Shown piece by piece: positions 43,314 through 53,934 of a stretch of DNA of 64,000 bases. The stretch is from positions 62,001 to 126,000 of the forward strand of contig NZ_JACJSB010000002.1 in NCBI RefSeq assembly GCF_014697585.1. The letters run 5' to 3'. The notes under the pieces were generated by a model. The model ran no database searches, had not been told where the DNA came from, and was given only the letters and a program-made list of their open reading frames with translations. Each line of letters begins with the position of its first letter. Position 1 is the first letter of the stretch. The DNA is from Dolichospermum sp. FACHB-1091 (GTDB lineage Bacteria; Cyanobacteriota; Cyanobacteriia; Cyanobacteriales; Nostocaceae). The position numbers and the translations under genes were made by a program.

Positions 43314-43433
43314 CTATTCAATAATGTGGAAGTAGTAAGCTGCTACCAAAAAGTTAACAGCCAAAAGTAATAAAGCCCAACCAGTACGGAAAGCGTAGGA
43401 AGGTTTAGCAGCAGGTTTTCCTTTAGCAGTCAT
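43314..43433 (-). CDS. psaX: Photosystem I subunit PsaX
   Basis: A 39-aa protein from ATG 43433: MTAKGKPAAKPSYAFRTGW, then one membrane helix LLLLAVNFLVAAYYFHII. Length and sequence match PsaX, a peripheral single-helix subunit at the edge of the photosystem I core that helps bind a chlorophyll. It occurs in thermophilic and filamentous cyanobacteria but not in all species. The ribosome site AGGAGA lies 7 nt upstream of the start. It is convergent with the natD-like gene, 21 bp apart. Confidence 0.93.
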   Translation of the reverse strand: MTAKGKPAAKPSYAFRTGWALLLLAVNFLVAAYYFHIIE

Positions 43434-43523
43434 AAGCGGTTCTCCTAATTTTGTGGCTTTTTAAGAAATAGCAAACTCACGCGCCAATTTTGCAAATTCT
43501 TTAAAAATATTTTTGTAAGGTTG

Positions 43524-43551
43524 GTCAGTTGTCAGTTGTCAGTTGTCAGTT
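43524..43551. repeat. Heptamer array (GTCAGTT) x 4
   Basis: Four perfect GTCAGTT units between psaX and lipA, followed 30 bp later by another heptamer array. Part of the short tandem repeat load of this genome. Confidence 0.92.
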
Positions 43552-43580
43552 GTTGGTAGGAAAAATCTTCTCCTCTGCAC

Positions 43581-43632
43581 CCCTGTCCCCTGTCCCCTGT
43601 AACCTGTCCCCTGTTCCCTGTTCCCTGTCCCC
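43581..43632. repeat. Heptamer array (CCCTGTY) x 7
   Basis: About seven units of CCCTGTC/CCCTGTT/ACCTGTC in tandem, ending directly at the lipA stop codon (43633). An array this close to the coding end could lengthen the gene if it mutated the stop. Confidence 0.9.
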
Positions 43633-44529
43633 TTATTCCTCCCCAGCGTGGTAGGAACTGCGAACCAACGGACCGGAACGGACATGATTAAAACCCATTT
43701 CCTTGGCTATATCACCTAATTCTGTAAATTCCTCCGGTGTCCAATATTTTTGGACTGGGAGATGATCTAAAGAAGGACGCATATATTGACCAATGGTTAA
43801 GCGATCGCACTTTACAGAGCGCAAATCCCTCATTGTCTCAATTAATTCATCTATTGTTTCTCCGTGACCCACCATCACACCCGACTTCGTAGGAATCTGA
43901 TCATTAAATTCTTTAACTGTCGCTAATACAGCCAAGGAGCGGTCATATTTTGCCCCTCGACGCACGGTTGGGGTTAACCTGCGGACTGTTTCCACATTAT
44001 GGTTAAAACAAGCCGGTTCAGCTTGAATAATCATCTCTAGGCTATGACGTTGGCCAGCTAGACCTCCACTACCCCAAAAATCCGATGTTAACACTTCAAT
44101 TTGAGTTGCTGGGTTCAGGTCACGGATAGTTTCCATAGTCTTGACAAAATGACCTGCTCCCCCATCAGCTAAATCATCACGGGCTACAGCAGTTAACACC
44201 ACATACCGCAATCCTAAAAGCTGTACTGATTCTGCTACTTTTTGGGGTTCTTGCTCATCCAAAGCCATGGGGGCATGACCTTTATCTACTTGACAAAAAG
44301 CACAGGATCTGGTGCAGGTCGGACCCATTAATAAAAAAGTCGCTGTTTTTTGAGCATAGCATTCGCCCCGATTTGGACAACGTCCCTCTTCACAAATCGT
44401 GTGAATTTGACGCTGCTTAATGATCCGCTGGACAGTAGATATCTCACTAGCTTTGCCCAGAGGACGACGCAACCAGCTAGGTATAGTTATAATTTCTGAC
44501 TTGATATCAACCTTTTGTTGAGAATTCAT
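43633..44529 (-). CDS. lipA: Lipoyl synthase
   Basis: A radical-SAM enzyme of 298 aa from ATG 44529. It carries the auxiliary-cluster cysteines in [12 protein letters not shown] and the radical-SAM triad CTRSCAFC, then [18 protein letters not shown] and GLMVG-like [10 protein letters not shown]. It inserts sulphur at C6 and C8 of octanoyl groups on lipoate-dependent complexes such as pyruvate dehydrogenase. A TTG nine bases upstream (44538) could add three residues. A 20-bp tandem duplication covers this start. Confidence 0.94.
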   Translation of the reverse strand: MNSQQKVDIKSEIITIPSWLRRPLGKASEISTVQRIIKQRQIHTICEEGRCPNRGECYAQKTATFLLMGPTCTRSCAFCQVDKGHAPMALDEQEPQKVAESVQLLGLRYVVLTAVARDDLADGGAGHFVKTMETIRDLNPATQIEVLTSDFWGSGGLAGQRHSLEMIIQAEPACFNHNVETVRRLTPTVRRGAKYDRSLAVLATVKEFNDQIPTKSGVMVGHGETIDELIETMRDLRSVKCDRLTIGQYMRPSLDHLPVQKYWTPEEFTELGDIAKEMGFNHVRSGPLVRSSYHAGEE

Positions 44530-44558
44530 ATTAATCAATGAGAATTCATATTAATCAA
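44519..44558. repeat. Perfect 20-bp tandem duplication over the lipA start
   Basis: TGAGAATTCATATTAATCAA occurs twice in direct tandem (44519-44538 and 44539-44558). Each copy contains an ATG on the minus strand. The inner one (44529) opens lipA; the outer one (44549) opens only a four-codon ORF (MNSH). Confidence 0.9.
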
Positions 44559-44635
44559 ATTGTCACCTTTATCAAACAGAAAATTAAATAGTTTTATGCT
44601 TCGTAATTATTATTACATTGGCAATTAACCAAAAT

Positions 44636-44690
44636 AGGACTTACGCAAGTGTCACACCAATGTAGAGACGTTCCATGGAACGTCTCTACA
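44636..44690. mobile_element. Solo MITE end joined to the 30-bp palindrome repeat
   Basis: AGGACTTACGCAAGTGTCACACC (44636-44659) equals the reversed right end of the element at 62818-62941, but no matching second end is present. It runs into the perfect palindrome TGTAGAGACGTTCCA-TGGAACGTCTCTACA (44661-44690), the second copy of the repeat at 13466-13495. The whole lies between lipA and ndhB and may serve as a terminator for ndhB. Confidence 0.75.
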
Positions 44691-44756
44691 ATCTTTACCT
44701 CCAGAGATCTATTGAAGATCAGCTTTATTACCCATTATCCACTATTTACAAATAAC

Positions 44757-46319
44757 CTAAAATTGCTGTGGCTCTTGATTGGTAATAACACTAACTTGTG
44801 TACTGACAGCCTTTGCTGCTTGTAACATAGGAGTGTTAGTAACAGAATTATTAGCCAAAGTAAACAAGGGATTAGATAAAATTCCAGAGATAGTAGTAGC
44901 TATCAAAGTTACTATCAAACCGACTTGTAAAGGTCTAAGCCCTGGTAAATCCCAACGCACTTGGGGATAATTTTTGACTACCTCGGACATTTCTTGAGGT
45001 TCTTTGACCACCATCATCTTAACTACACGAATGTAGTAATAGATAGAAACCACACTAGTAATTAAACCGAGCAGAACTAACCAGTAAAGACCAGCTTGCC
45101 AACCTGCCCAAAATAGGTAAATTTTCCCAAAAAATCCGGCTAATGGGGGAATACCACCCAAAGACAACAGGGAAATACTCAAACCCAGTGTGAGAAGAGG
45201 ATCTTTTTGATACAAACCTGAGTATTCGGCAATTTGGTCTGTTCCCGTGCGGAGAGAGAATAATATCACACAAGTAAAGCCGCACAGGTTCATAAACAGG
45301 TATACCAATAGATAGAAAATCATACTGGAATAACCGGCATCAGTTCCCGCAATTAAGCCAATCATCACAAACCCAGCTTGGGCAATAGATGAATAAGCCA
45401 ACATCCGTTTCATGCTAGTTTGGGCTAGGGCGACAACGTTACCCAATACCATACTTAGGACAGCTAAAGCGGTAAAAACAAATCTCCACTCATCAGCTAC
45501 AATCGGGAAGACAGTAGTTAATAAGCGGATAGCCAGAGCAAACCCGGCTGCTTTAGAACCGACGGATAAAAAAGCGATTACAGGGGTAGGTGCGCCTTCA
45601 TAAACGTCTGGTGTCCATTGGTGAAAAGGTGCAGCGGAAATTTTAAAGCCAATACCCGCAATTACGAAAACTAGAGCAATTACTAAACCCAGAGACTGAC
45701 CAACATTCGCTGTGGCGATACCCTGAGCGATCGCACTTAATTCCGTTTGTCCACCAGATAAACCATATAAGAGGGAGACACCATACAAAAATACTGCTGT
45801 ACTAGAAGCACCAATTAACAGGTATTTCAACGCCGCTTCATTGGAACGGGAATCACGTTTTGTATAACCTGTCAACAAATAAGAGGAAATACTCAAGGCT
45901 TCTAGAGAGATGAAAATCATCACCAACTCATTAGCGCCGGATAAAAACATTCCTCCCAAAGTCGCAGTCATCAAAATAGCGATAAATTCGGCTAAAGCCG
46001 TACCACTTTGTTCGACATAGCGAATTGACATTAATATTGTCACCAACGCCGATAGAGCGATGATACCACGAAAGACAATACTCAGGTCATCACCATTAAA
46101 ACTACCAGTAAAGGCAATGGGGGTAGTTGTATCCCATTGAAAGTATAGAGCAATTATTGCCGCTGTTAAACCGAGCGTAGCTAGATATCCAATCCAGCGA
46201 GCAGAGCTACGCCCCAAAATCAAATCAACAATCAAAACCCCCAGAAGGGTAATCATGACGATTCCCTCTGGTAAAATCGTTCCCGCATTTAACTGGGATG
46301 CAAAATTAGCAAAATCCAT
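44757..46319 (-). CDS. ndhB: NAD(P)H-quinone oxidoreductase subunit 2 (NdhB)
   Basis: A 520-aa proton-pumping-type subunit of photosynthetic complex I (NDH-1) with about 14 membrane helices. Typical regions are [21 protein letters not shown] near residue 135, [22 protein letters not shown] near 160 and [21 protein letters not shown] near 230. NDH-1 accepts electrons from ferredoxin and supports respiration, cyclic flow and CO2 uptake. Monocistronic, as usual in cyanobacteria. Confidence 0.95.
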   Translation of the reverse strand: MDFANFASQLNAGTILPEGIVMITLLGVLIVDLILGRSSARWIGYLATLGLTAAIIALYFQWDTTTPIAFTGSFNGDDLSIVFRGIIALSALVTILMSIRYVEQSGTALAEFIAILMTATLGGMFLSGANELVMIFISLEALSISSYLLTGYTKRDSRSNEAALKYLLIGASSTAVFLYGVSLLYGLSGGQTELSAIAQGIATANVGQSLGLVIALVFVIAGIGFKISAAPFHQWTPDVYEGAPTPVIAFLSVGSKAAGFALAIRLLTTVFPIVADEWRFVFTALAVLSMVLGNVVALAQTSMKRMLAYSSIAQAGFVMIGLIAGTDAGYSSMIFYLLVYLFMNLCGFTCVILFSLRTGTDQIAEYSGLYQKDPLLTLGLSISLLSLGGIPPLAGFFGKIYLFWAGWQAGLYWLVLLGLITSVVSIYYYIRVVKMMVVKEPQEMSEVVKNYPQVRWDLPGLRPLQVGLIVTLIATTISGILSNPLFTLANNSVTNTPMLQAAKAVSTQVSVITNQEPQQF

Positions 46320-46473
46320 GAGATGTATAGGTTTTAGCGATTAGCTGACACAAGTTTATTCTATCTATAGTTTTTAACTAAAATTGCATTGATCTTTCTA
46401 TCTTTAACAGTTGATAATTCTTATATTTGATTTTAGCTAACCGGATATTCCTGTAAGCATAGCTTAAAGCACT

Positions 46474-47100
46474 TTATCTGCCAGCCTTTAAAACTTGTTC
46501 AGCTGTCAGTTGGAAATTTGGGAATGTCGGGGAAGTAATGGGTTGATTGCCTCGAATTTGCTGAATTTCATACTCTCCTTTGACTAACGTACAAATGGAA
46601 AGGGTAGGTTGTTTCGGTTTCCCAATATGTCGAGTCCCACCTAGACCCGCATAATCCGCAATCCAATATTCAGGAATACCTAGAATTGCGTAGTCTTCGA
46701 CTTTACGCGCATAATCGTTTTGCCAGTTGCTACTAACTACTTCCATCACAAATTTAATCGAACTGCCCAGCGTGAGGATTGATTGGTCATTCCAAAGTAG
46801 TTCTTTCGCAAGTTCATTGCGATCAATAACCATAACATCAGGTCGAAATGCTGTCATACCCAAGTTAGAAGGACGTAGTAATCCTCGCTGAAGGACAAAC
46901 CAATTTAAACTTATTGCATCAATTTGGGCGCAAATTTTTGTGGTAGTAAAAGCTGAAACTTCTTCATGGTAGCCCGTTGGTTCTAAATCAAACACCTCTC
47001 CATCAATCAATTCGTAGCGGTTACTGTCACCATAACGGACGATAAAATCGCCAAAACTTAGTAACTGCTGTTGTATTGGTATTTCGGTTGCAATGGTCAT
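46474..47100 (-). CDS. Uma2-family (DUF820) endonuclease-fold protein
   Basis: A 208-aa Uma2 protein: FGDFIVRYGDSNRYELIDGEVFDLEPTGYHEEV, then TAFRPDVMVIDR with the metal Asp, SIKFVMEVVSSNWQNDYARKVEDYAILGIPEYWIADY with Glu and Lys. It belongs to a different subgroup from the other two Uma2 genes here (ends GNQPITSPTFPNFQLTAEQVL). Nuclease activity is inferred from the fold only. Confidence 0.87.
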   Translation of the reverse strand: MTIATEIPIQQQLLSFGDFIVRYGDSNRYELIDGEVFDLEPTGYHEEVSAFTTTKICAQIDAISLNWFVLQRGLLRPSNLGMTAFRPDVMVIDRNELAKELLWNDQSILTLGSSIKFVMEVVSSNWQNDYARKVEDYAILGIPEYWIADYAGLGGTRHIGKPKQPTLSICTLVKGEYEIQQIRGNQPITSPTFPNFQLTAEQVLKAGR

Positions 47101-47459
47101 AGGTCAACTTAGCCCCATCAATATCATCACTCTAGCATTTTCGCTAAATCCATGCACTCCGAATTAAAAAGGCTAACGTAAAGTTCACCTTGATAATAAG
47201 AGGAGATGGCGATCGCCCTAAATTTTTCAAAAAAACAGTAACAGTAGGATGTATGATGTTAATTAATTTTGGCAGGGAATATTGTTTGGTGGAAATGTTG
47301 GGTTTCCTTTCGTCAACCCAACCTACAAGATCGGCGATTGCACTAAAGTAAACTGGGGATATTTTCGGATTTTTAGTCATCTTTAGATGACTTTTGCTAT
47401 TAGACAGGGAATTCATTCCCTGGCGGTTTGTGGATTTTGCGTAAGAAAGCTATAACAGT
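47101..47459. other. Intergenic region with dispersed hairpin
   Basis: 359 bp between two minus-strand genes. It contains a GCGATCGC octamer near 47210 and the GTTGGGTT...AACCCAAC hairpin at 47297-47322. The 90-codon ORF across it is repeat-derived and not credible. Confidence 0.5.
47297..47322. repeat. Dispersed hairpin GTTGGGTT...AACCCAAC (second copy)
   Basis: Perfect 8-bp arms with a ten-base loop, followed by CTACA. Same family as 38638-38662. Confidence 0.75.
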
Positions 47460-50400
47460 TTAAGCAATCAAACTGAAATTACTACTAGTGAGAGTGATAT
47501 CAGGATTACCTAAACGGGCAAATTCAAACACTGTTCCCGTACCCAAAATACTGCCATCTTGGTTATAGAATATACTTCCCGTACCTTGACTAAACACAAT
47601 ACGAGCGTTACTAGCATTGACAAATTCATCATCACTAACAACTGCAAAGTCAGTTAAAGCCTGTCCTGGAAGGTTAGTAATGGCATTAAATGTAGCTTTA
47701 CTTAATACAATCTGGTCTAGTCCCGCTTCAAATTCGCTAATGTAATCAACGCCTAAGCTGGTACTAAAAACACTATCGCTTTGAAACAGATATTGATCAT
47801 TACCAACTCCTCCCGTCAAGATATCATCACCAAGTCCTCCCCAGAGACTATCATTACCGGTGCCACCGTTGAGAATATCATTACCTGCTCCTCCCCAGAG
47901 GGTATCATTTCCTCCTAACCCTTGCAGTTGGTCATTGCCATCACCACCATTTAAGGTATTATTTAGAGCATTACCCGTGAGACGATCATTTCCTGTGCCA
48001 CCTGTAGCATTTTCAATCACATTATTAGCAGAGAGAATGAGTTTAAGGTTGCTATTAACTATTTGCGATGTATTGATACCCAAATTCACATTTACAGCAG
48101 CAGTCGTCCCCGTAAAGTCAAGATTATCAATACCCCCTGTTGTTTTTTCCGTAATTGTGTCCGTTCCCAAAGCTGTATTTGCTAGGAAACGATAAGTATC
48201 ATTTCCATCAAGACCGGTCAGGGTATTGTTGGCGCTATTACCTTGGAAAACGTTATTATTGGCATTACCTGTACCGTTGATAGCCGTTGTTCCGGTTAAA
48301 GTCAAGTTTTCCACGCCACCGGGCAGAGTAGTAGTCACAGAAGCACTGAGGGTATCGGTGATCGTTGTGGTAGTAGTTATTGCTGTGCCAAGGGTAGCAT
48401 TGGTGGCGGTAGTCAAGTTGAGAGTAAAGGTTTCATTAGCTTCATTCAGAGAATCATTGAGAATGGGAATATTGATCACTTGACTGGTAACACCAGGGTT
48501 AAAGGTGAGAGTTCCGCTGGTGCTGGTATAGTCTGATCCTGCTATGGCTGTACCGTTAGCAGTGGCATATTGGACGGTAATAGTTTGGGTGCTAGTGCTG
48601 GAAAGAGTAACGGTATAACGAACGTTTTGAGGGTTGGTGTTACCTTCAACTATGGTCTGGTTAGCACTGAGGTTAAGATTAGGCAATAAGTCATCATTAG
48701 TAATAGTTCCTGTGACAGCAGCAGTTGTCCCAATGTTGTAACCTGTTCCTGTTGCCAATGTTAAAGCCACAGTTTCATTACTTTCAACAATGGTATCGGC
48801 TGTAGGGTCTATGGTTAAAGTGGCTGTACTTGCACCCGCAGCAAAGGTGATGGTTTTTCCTGTTCCTGGTGTTGCTCCTGTATAGTCGCTACTGTCGGCT
48901 GTGCCAGTGATACCATAGTTGACTGTTAAGGCACTGGTTGTGCTTCCTGTACGAGTGAAAGTGTAAATGAGGTTGGCTGTACCGTCTTCTAGAACGCTAC
49001 TAGGAGATACTGCTAGGGTGACGCTGGGGAAATCATCATTAGTAATAGTTCCCGTGACAGCAGTGGTTGTACTAATGGTGTAACCTGTACCTGTAGCTAG
49101 AGTTAAAGCCACAGTTTCATCACTTTCAACGGTGGTATCTGCTGTGGGGTCTATTGTGAGGGTGGCTGTACTTGCACCGGCTGCAAAGGTGATGGTTTTT
49201 CCTGTTCCGGGTGTTGCACCTGTATAGTCGCTAGTATTAGCTGTACCAGTGATGCCATAGTTGACTGTTAAGGCACTAGTTGTCGCTCCTGTACGAGTAA
49301 AAGTGTAAACCAGATTGGTTGTACCGTCTTCTGTAACGTTACTGGGTGATACTGCTAGGGTGATATTAGGTAACTCTGAGGTTCCTTTAGATAAAGTGTT
49401 ATATCTTGTCAGTACCTCGTCTGCTGTTAATACGCTATTATACAAACCGATTAAAGATACGTTACCAGCAGAATGCTCTCCGTCAGTTTCTGTGTCGTCT
49501 ACAAACAAATACAAATCTCCATTAGGACTCAGATCCGCTAAACCATTAGTATCATTAAAAGACAAAACTTCACTGCCATTGAGATAGATAATTGTAGTGT
49601 TGTTACTGGCACGGCTGAAAACTATATGATTATATCCAGATGCCAATGTTCCCACTGCGGCGGTTTCGCTATAAAATTGCAAAGAATTATCTAGGACGTA
49701 TAATCCTGTGTCGCTAACACGATCAGAAAAATCTATGATTTTGCGATAACCTGTAGTAGCATCAAAACTGAAAACCAGTTCTATGGAGTAGTTGTTAATA
49801 GGGATATTCGGATCATTTAGTAAAAGTCCTGAATTGCTTGCAAATCTGTACACGGACTTGCCAGCTTGACCAAATACTGTATCATTTGTGTCAGTCCCCA
49901 GAGTGTCCACAGGGTCTAAAATCGGTGAAGAATTAATACTACTGACAAAATTGGTATCCCATGAATAAGTAGGATTAATTACGCTATTCTGTTCTACCTG
50001 AATATTTTGCCCATTTACCGTAATCGTCGCGTGATCATCCTCAGCCTTCAAAGCCTGTAAAGTTGTAGTATCCAGACTGTTACCCTGTACCAAAGCAGCA
50101 AAAATCGCCCCTTCATCTCCAGCACTATCACTGAGATTGATATGAGCATCTACAAAATGCCCAATTTCCTCTAACAAAACTGCACTAATAGCTTCTGCTG
50201 TAGAAGTGGTGAGAAAATTAGCTGATAAATAAATCTGATTATTGCTACTGGCATAAGCCCCATTGGCATTGCCAAGAATGCTACTATCTAAAATCTCAAT
50301 TTGCGGAAGTTGACTAAAATCACCAGATAGCCACTGTAAACGCAGAATTTCCGCACCGCTACGGTTGTATTGTGTACCAAAAGCTGTATCAAATAAATTC

Positions 50401-50477
50401 CAGAAGTTGTCTAAATCGGCAAAGGTGCTGAGTTGGTTATATGTCAGCGTCAGGGCAGAGTTGAGCAAGGTATTCAT
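47460..50477 (-). CDS. Large secreted LamG / Calx-beta / RTX-type calcium-binding protein
   Basis: A 1005-aa modular protein. Residues 1-170 are a conserved N-terminal domain with a degenerate protease-like helix LLEEIGHFVDAHI near 105. A LamG-like concanavalin fold spans about 225-359. Three Calx-beta domains follow (about 369-480, 482-594, 595-712); the first two are near-identical and repeat with a 342-bp period. RTX nonapeptides (GGAGNDILNGGTGNDSLWGG) occupy about 824-890, then a C-terminal beta domain. No signal peptide is visible, as expected for type I secretion, and the C-terminal region could carry the export signal. Likely a cell-surface or matrix adhesin. Confidence 0.82.
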   Translation of the reverse strand: MNTLLNSALTLTYNQLSTFADLDNFWNLFDTAFGTQYNRSGAEILRLQWLSGDFSQLPQIEILDSSILGNANGAYASSNNQIYLSANFLTTSTAEAISAVLLEEIGHFVDAHINLSDSAGDEGAIFAALVQGNSLDTTTLQALKAEDDHATITVNGQNIQVEQNSVINPTYSWDTNFVSSINSSPILDPVDTLGTDTNDTVFGQAGKSVYRFASNSGLLLNDPNIPINNYSIELVFSFDATTGYRKIIDFSDRVSDTGLYVLDNSLQFYSETAAVGTLASGYNHIVFSRASNNTTIIYLNGSEVLSFNDTNGLADLSPNGDLYLFVDDTETDGEHSAGNVSLIGLYNSVLTADEVLTRYNTLSKGTSELPNITLAVSPSNVTEDGTTNLVYTFTRTGATTSALTVNYGITGTANTSDYTGATPGTGKTITFAAGASTATLTIDPTADTTVESDETVALTLATGTGYTISTTTAVTGTITNDDFPSVTLAVSPSSVLEDGTANLIYTFTRTGSTTSALTVNYGITGTADSSDYTGATPGTGKTITFAAGASTATLTIDPTADTIVESNETVALTLATGTGYNIGTTAAVTGTITNDDLLPNLNLSANQTIVEGNTNPQNVRYTVTLSSTSTQTITVQYATANGTAIAGSDYTSTSGTLTFNPGVTSQVINIPILNDSLNEANETFTLNLTTATNATLGTAITTTTTITDTLSASVTTTLPGGVENLTLTGTTAINGTGNANNNVFQGNSANNTLTGLDGNDTYRFLANTALGTDTITEKTTGGIDNLDFTGTTAAVNVNLGINTSQIVNSNLKLILSANNVIENATGGTGNDRLTGNALNNTLNGGDGNDQLQGLGGNDTLWGGAGNDILNGGTGNDSLWGGLGDDILTGGVGNDQYLFQSDSVFSTSLGVDYISEFEAGLDQIVLSKATFNAITNLPGQALTDFAVVSDDEFVNASNARIVFSQGTGSIFYNQDGSILGTGTVFEFARLGNPDITLTSSNFSLIA
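48691..49374. repeat. Tandem 342-bp coding duplication (two Calx-beta domains)
   Basis: The DNA for Calx-beta domains 1 and 2 repeats with a 342-bp offset (for example TCATCATTAGTAATAGTTCC at 48691 and again at 49033) and long blocks are identical or differ at scattered bases. This points to a recent internal duplication or continuing conversion. Confidence 0.85.
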
Positions 50478-50900
50478 GGATTTGATGATTTATTCCTATG
50501 GAAATAATGTGACACAAATACTTACAACTGTCAATTTCTACATTCATACTACAAGTTATAATCAAGTTGTAAGCTATTATGCACCTCAAGTTTATTTCCC
50601 CAATTTTCAACAACTGTGAATCCTGTACTATTAAATTTCTGGGGTATTTTACAAACTATAGTCGCCAACTATGCGCTAGATAGGTTAAAGATGGAAATAA
50701 CTGACAATTGACTCTCAAAGGTTGCTTTTCTCATGCTCAAAACAATCACCAGACTTGAATTTGAGAAAATTCCCCCGCTGTTGGGCAGTTTGTGTAAGTA
50801 TACAATCACTACTTAGGCGTGATATTTCGTCTTGACATTTCGCAAAAATTAACCCAACTTGACTATTTAGCTGCATAGCTATTATTTATTTTAAATTTCC
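50478..50900. other. 423-bp divergent intergenic region
   Basis: Separates the RTX protein gene and topA, which diverge. I see no ORF, no repeat of note and no NtcA-type site; it should hold both promoters. Confidence 0.45.
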
Positions 50901-53513
50901 ATGTCAACTCTCGTTATTGTCGAATCTCCCACAAAAGCTCGCACTATTCGCAACTACCTACCAAATGATTATCGGGTAGAAGCTTCCATGGGTCATGTTC
51001 GTGACCTTCCCCAGTCGGCCAGCGAAATTCCCGCAGCCGTCAAAGGGGAAAAATGGGCGCAGCTTGGGGTAAATGTAGAAGCCGATTTTGAACCGATTTA
51101 TGTAGTCCCCAAAGATAAAAAGAAAATTGTTACTCAGTTAAAAGAAGCCCTCAAGGGCGTAACTGAACTGATTCTAGCCACTGACGAAGACCGGGAAGGG
51201 GAAAGTATTAGTTGGCATTTATACCAATTGCTCAAGCCAAAAGTGCCGACAAAGCGCATGGTGTTTCATGAAATCACTAAGGAAGCAATTCAAAAAGCTT
51301 TGAAAGACTGCCGTACCATTGATGAGCAGTTAGTCCGCGCTCAAGAAACCCGGCGCATTTTAGACCGATTAGTAGGATATACTTTATCTCCGCTACTATG
51401 GAAAAAAATTGCCTGGGGATTATCCGCTGGTAGAGTACAATCTGTAGCAGTACGCTTATTAGTGACTAAGGAACGTCAACGCCGAGCTTTTCATGAAGGG
51501 ACATATTGGGATTTAAAGGCTAGTCTAGAGCAGGAAAAAAGTCCTTTTAGCGCGGTTCTGGTGACTCTTGGCGGTACGAAAGTTGCCACAGGCAGCGATT
51601 TTGACTCTACAACTGGTAGGATTACCGCAGGTCGCAATGTGGTCTTACTCAATGAAGAGGAAGCGGAAGCCCTAAAAGCCCGTTTAGAAGGGAAAACTTG
51701 GACAGTGACGGATATGGAAGAACGTCCTGTCACCCGCAAACCCGCGCCACCGTTTACCACTTCCACATTACAACAAGAATCTAACCGCAAATTGCGGTTG
51801 TCAGCACGGGATACAATGCGGGTAGCTCAGAATTTGTATGAGCAAGGGTATATTACCTATATGCGGACGGATTCTGTGCATTTATCTGATCAAGCGATAT
51901 CCGCCGCCCGCGCTTGTGTAGAACAAAAATACGGTAAACAATATCTGAGTCCCCAACCTAGACAATACACAACTAAATCTAAGGGCGCACAAGAAGCCCA
52001 TGAAGCGATTCGTCCCGCCGGTAGCAGTTTCCGCACCCCCCAAGAAACCGGGTTGACTGGACGGGAATTTTCTGTATATGATTTGATTTGGAAGCGCACT
52101 GTTGCTTCACAGATGGCTGATTCTCGCCAAACTCAAATTACTGTACAAATACAAGTTGAAGATGCTGGTTTTCGTTCTTCTGGTAAGCGCATAGATTTTG
52201 CGGGCTACCTTCGCGCCTATGTTGAAGGTTCGGATGATCCTGATGCTGCTTTAGAAGATCAAGAGGTAATTTTACCCGCTTTGAAAGTTGGAGATCATCC
52301 TCAATGTCATGAACTGGAAACCGTCAGCCATGAAACCCAACCTCCAGCCCGGTATACAGAAGCAACTCTAGTGAAAACTTTAGAAAGTGAAGGTATTGGT
52401 CGTCCTAGTACCTACGCCAGCATTATTGGTACGATAATTGATAAAGATTATGCCCAATTGGTGAATAATGCCCTAATTCCCACTTTTACGGCTTTTGCTG
52501 TGACTGATTTGCTGGAAAAACATTTTCCAGATATTGTTGATCCTAGTTTTACTTCTAAAATGGAGCAAACCCTAGATGAAATTTCCACGGGTGAGGCTCA
52601 GTGGCTACCCTACTTAAAGGAATTTTATCTTGGTGAGCAAGGTTTAGAAACTTTGGTTAGGGAACAAGAAAGCGAAATTGACGCTAGTAAAGCTAGAACT
52701 GTAGAATTAGAAAATTTAGATGCTAAAGTCCGTATTGGTAAATATGGTCCTTACATTGAAGTTACCAATGGGGAGGAAGTATTTACCGCTTCTATCCCTA
52801 AAAACCTGACTCCGGCTGATCTTAACCCTAAACAGGTGGAAATCCTGCTGAAACAAAAAACCGCAGGACCTGACCAATTTGGTCGTCACCCGGAAACTGG
52901 CGAACCAATTTATATTAAACTGGGTACTTATGGTCCCTATATTCAATTAGGCGATAAAAGCGAGGAAAACCCTAAACCCAAACAAGCTTCTTTACTCAAA
53001 GGTGTGACCCCTGAAACTCTCACCCTAGAAATGGCTGTCGGTTTACTGTCTCTACCCCGTGCTTTGGGAACTCACCCAGAAACCGGTGGTAAAGTCCAAG
53101 CTAGTTTGGGACGGTTTGGACCCTATGTAGTTCATGACCAGGGGAAGGAAGGGAAAGATTACCGTTCCCTAAAATCTACCGATGATGTCTTGACAATTAC
53201 CCTAAATCGTGCATTGGAATTACTCGCAGAACCAAAAAAAGGACGTTCTGCAACTAAGAGTAAGTCTAAAGAAGCTTTACGGGAGTTGGGGACACATCCA
53301 GAAGATGATGCACCAGTTAGTATCTATGATGGTCCCTATGGTCCTTATATTAAACATGGGAAAACTAATGCTAGTATTCCTGAAGGTGAATCAGTAGAAA
53401 ATATAACGTTGTCTACGGCTGTTGAATTACTTTCAGCTAAAGCATCTACAAAATCTCCACGCAAAACCACTAAGTCAACTCCTAGAAGCAAAAAGAAAGA
53501 CGCAGCAAGTTAG
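50901..53513 (+). CDS. topA: DNA topoisomerase I
   Basis: An 870-aa type IA topoisomerase. The Toprim domain opens [19 protein letters not shown] with catalytic Glu8 and has [15 protein letters not shown] near residue 95. The active-site Tyr lies in [13 protein letters not shown] near 320. Zinc fingers are missing; the C-terminus instead has four GPY repeats ([33 protein letters not shown], about 615-835) and a Lys/Ser-rich tail. This tail form is usual in cyanobacteria and actinobacteria. It relaxes negative supercoils behind polymerases. Confidence 0.95.
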   Translation: MSTLVIVESPTKARTIRNYLPNDYRVEASMGHVRDLPQSASEIPAAVKGEKWAQLGVNVEADFEPIYVVPKDKKKIVTQLKEALKGVTELILATDEDREGESISWHLYQLLKPKVPTKRMVFHEITKEAIQKALKDCRTIDEQLVRAQETRRILDRLVGYTLSPLLWKKIAWGLSAGRVQSVAVRLLVTKERQRRAFHEGTYWDLKASLEQEKSPFSAVLVTLGGTKVATGSDFDSTTGRITAGRNVVLLNEEEAEALKARLEGKTWTVTDMEERPVTRKPAPPFTTSTLQQESNRKLRLSARDTMRVAQNLYEQGYITYMRTDSVHLSDQAISAARACVEQKYGKQYLSPQPRQYTTKSKGAQEAHEAIRPAGSSFRTPQETGLTGREFSVYDLIWKRTVASQMADSRQTQITVQIQVEDAGFRSSGKRIDFAGYLRAYVEGSDDPDAALEDQEVILPALKVGDHPQCHELETVSHETQPPARYTEATLVKTLESEGIGRPSTYASIIGTIIDKDYAQLVNNALIPTFTAFAVTDLLEKHFPDIVDPSFTSKMEQTLDEISTGEAQWLPYLKEFYLGEQGLETLVREQESEIDASKARTVELENLDAKVRIGKYGPYIEVTNGEEVFTASIPKNLTPADLNPKQVEILLKQKTAGPDQFGRHPETGEPIYIKLGTYGPYIQLGDKSEENPKPKQASLLKGVTPETLTLEMAVGLLSLPRALGTHPETGGKVQASLGRFGPYVVHDQGKEGKDYRSLKSTDDVLTITLNRALELLAEPKKGRSATKSKSKEALRELGTHPEDDAPVSIYDGPYGPYIKHGKTNASIPEGESVENITLSTAVELLSAKASTKSPRKTTKSTPRSKKKDAAS

Positions 53514-53774
53514 ATTTAGCAGCAGTTAGGCGGAATAAATTCTTGATCATGACTAATGATCAATAACTATTCCTGATCACCAATTACCCCATTACTAATT
53601 AAGGATGTGATAATCTAATAAGTAAGGCAAAACACAAAATTGAAATCTCGTGGTAGTAAATACCATACTTATGGGAATTTGTCAACCATAAGCAAGGCTA
53701 AAGTGCGATCATACGCCGGTTTCTGCCACCCTGTTAAATAAAATTGAGGTAGTATCTCAGGAGCGGTCAGTTTA

Positions 53775-53915
53775 ATGGATTATATAGAAAAGGTACTGGA
53801 AAAGCTGAAAGAATTAGCTCGGAAGTTAATTGATAGCCTGCTAGGTCCAGAGGCTGAACCGGAACCGGAACTAGTTCCGATTCCTGTCCATGAACGTTCT
53901 ATGCGCCGTCGCTAA
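53775..53915 (+). CDS. 46-aa hypothetical protein upstream of aroQ
   Basis: MDYIEKVLEKLKELARKLI, then DSLLGPEAEPEPELVPIPV and a basic end HERSMRRR. An amphipathic N-terminal helix, an acidic proline spacer and an arginine tail give a protein-like composition. It has its own ATG and ends 19 bp before the aroQ start, so it may be co-translated with it. I do not know a family for it. Confidence rests on composition and position. Confidence 0.55.
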   Translation: MDYIEKVLEKLKELARKLIDSLLGPEAEPEPELVPIPVHERSMRRR

Positions 53916-53934
53916 AGTCCTGAAGGTGTGAGAG

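Noticed and set aside
47144-47416. 90-codon minus-strand ORF with VGWVDERKP
   Set aside because: Repeat-derived as above; no ribosome site and no protein-like pattern.
47860-48483. Two plus-strand ORFs rich in Pro, Ser and Val
   Set aside because: Antisense shadows of the RTX and Calx-beta coding repeats.
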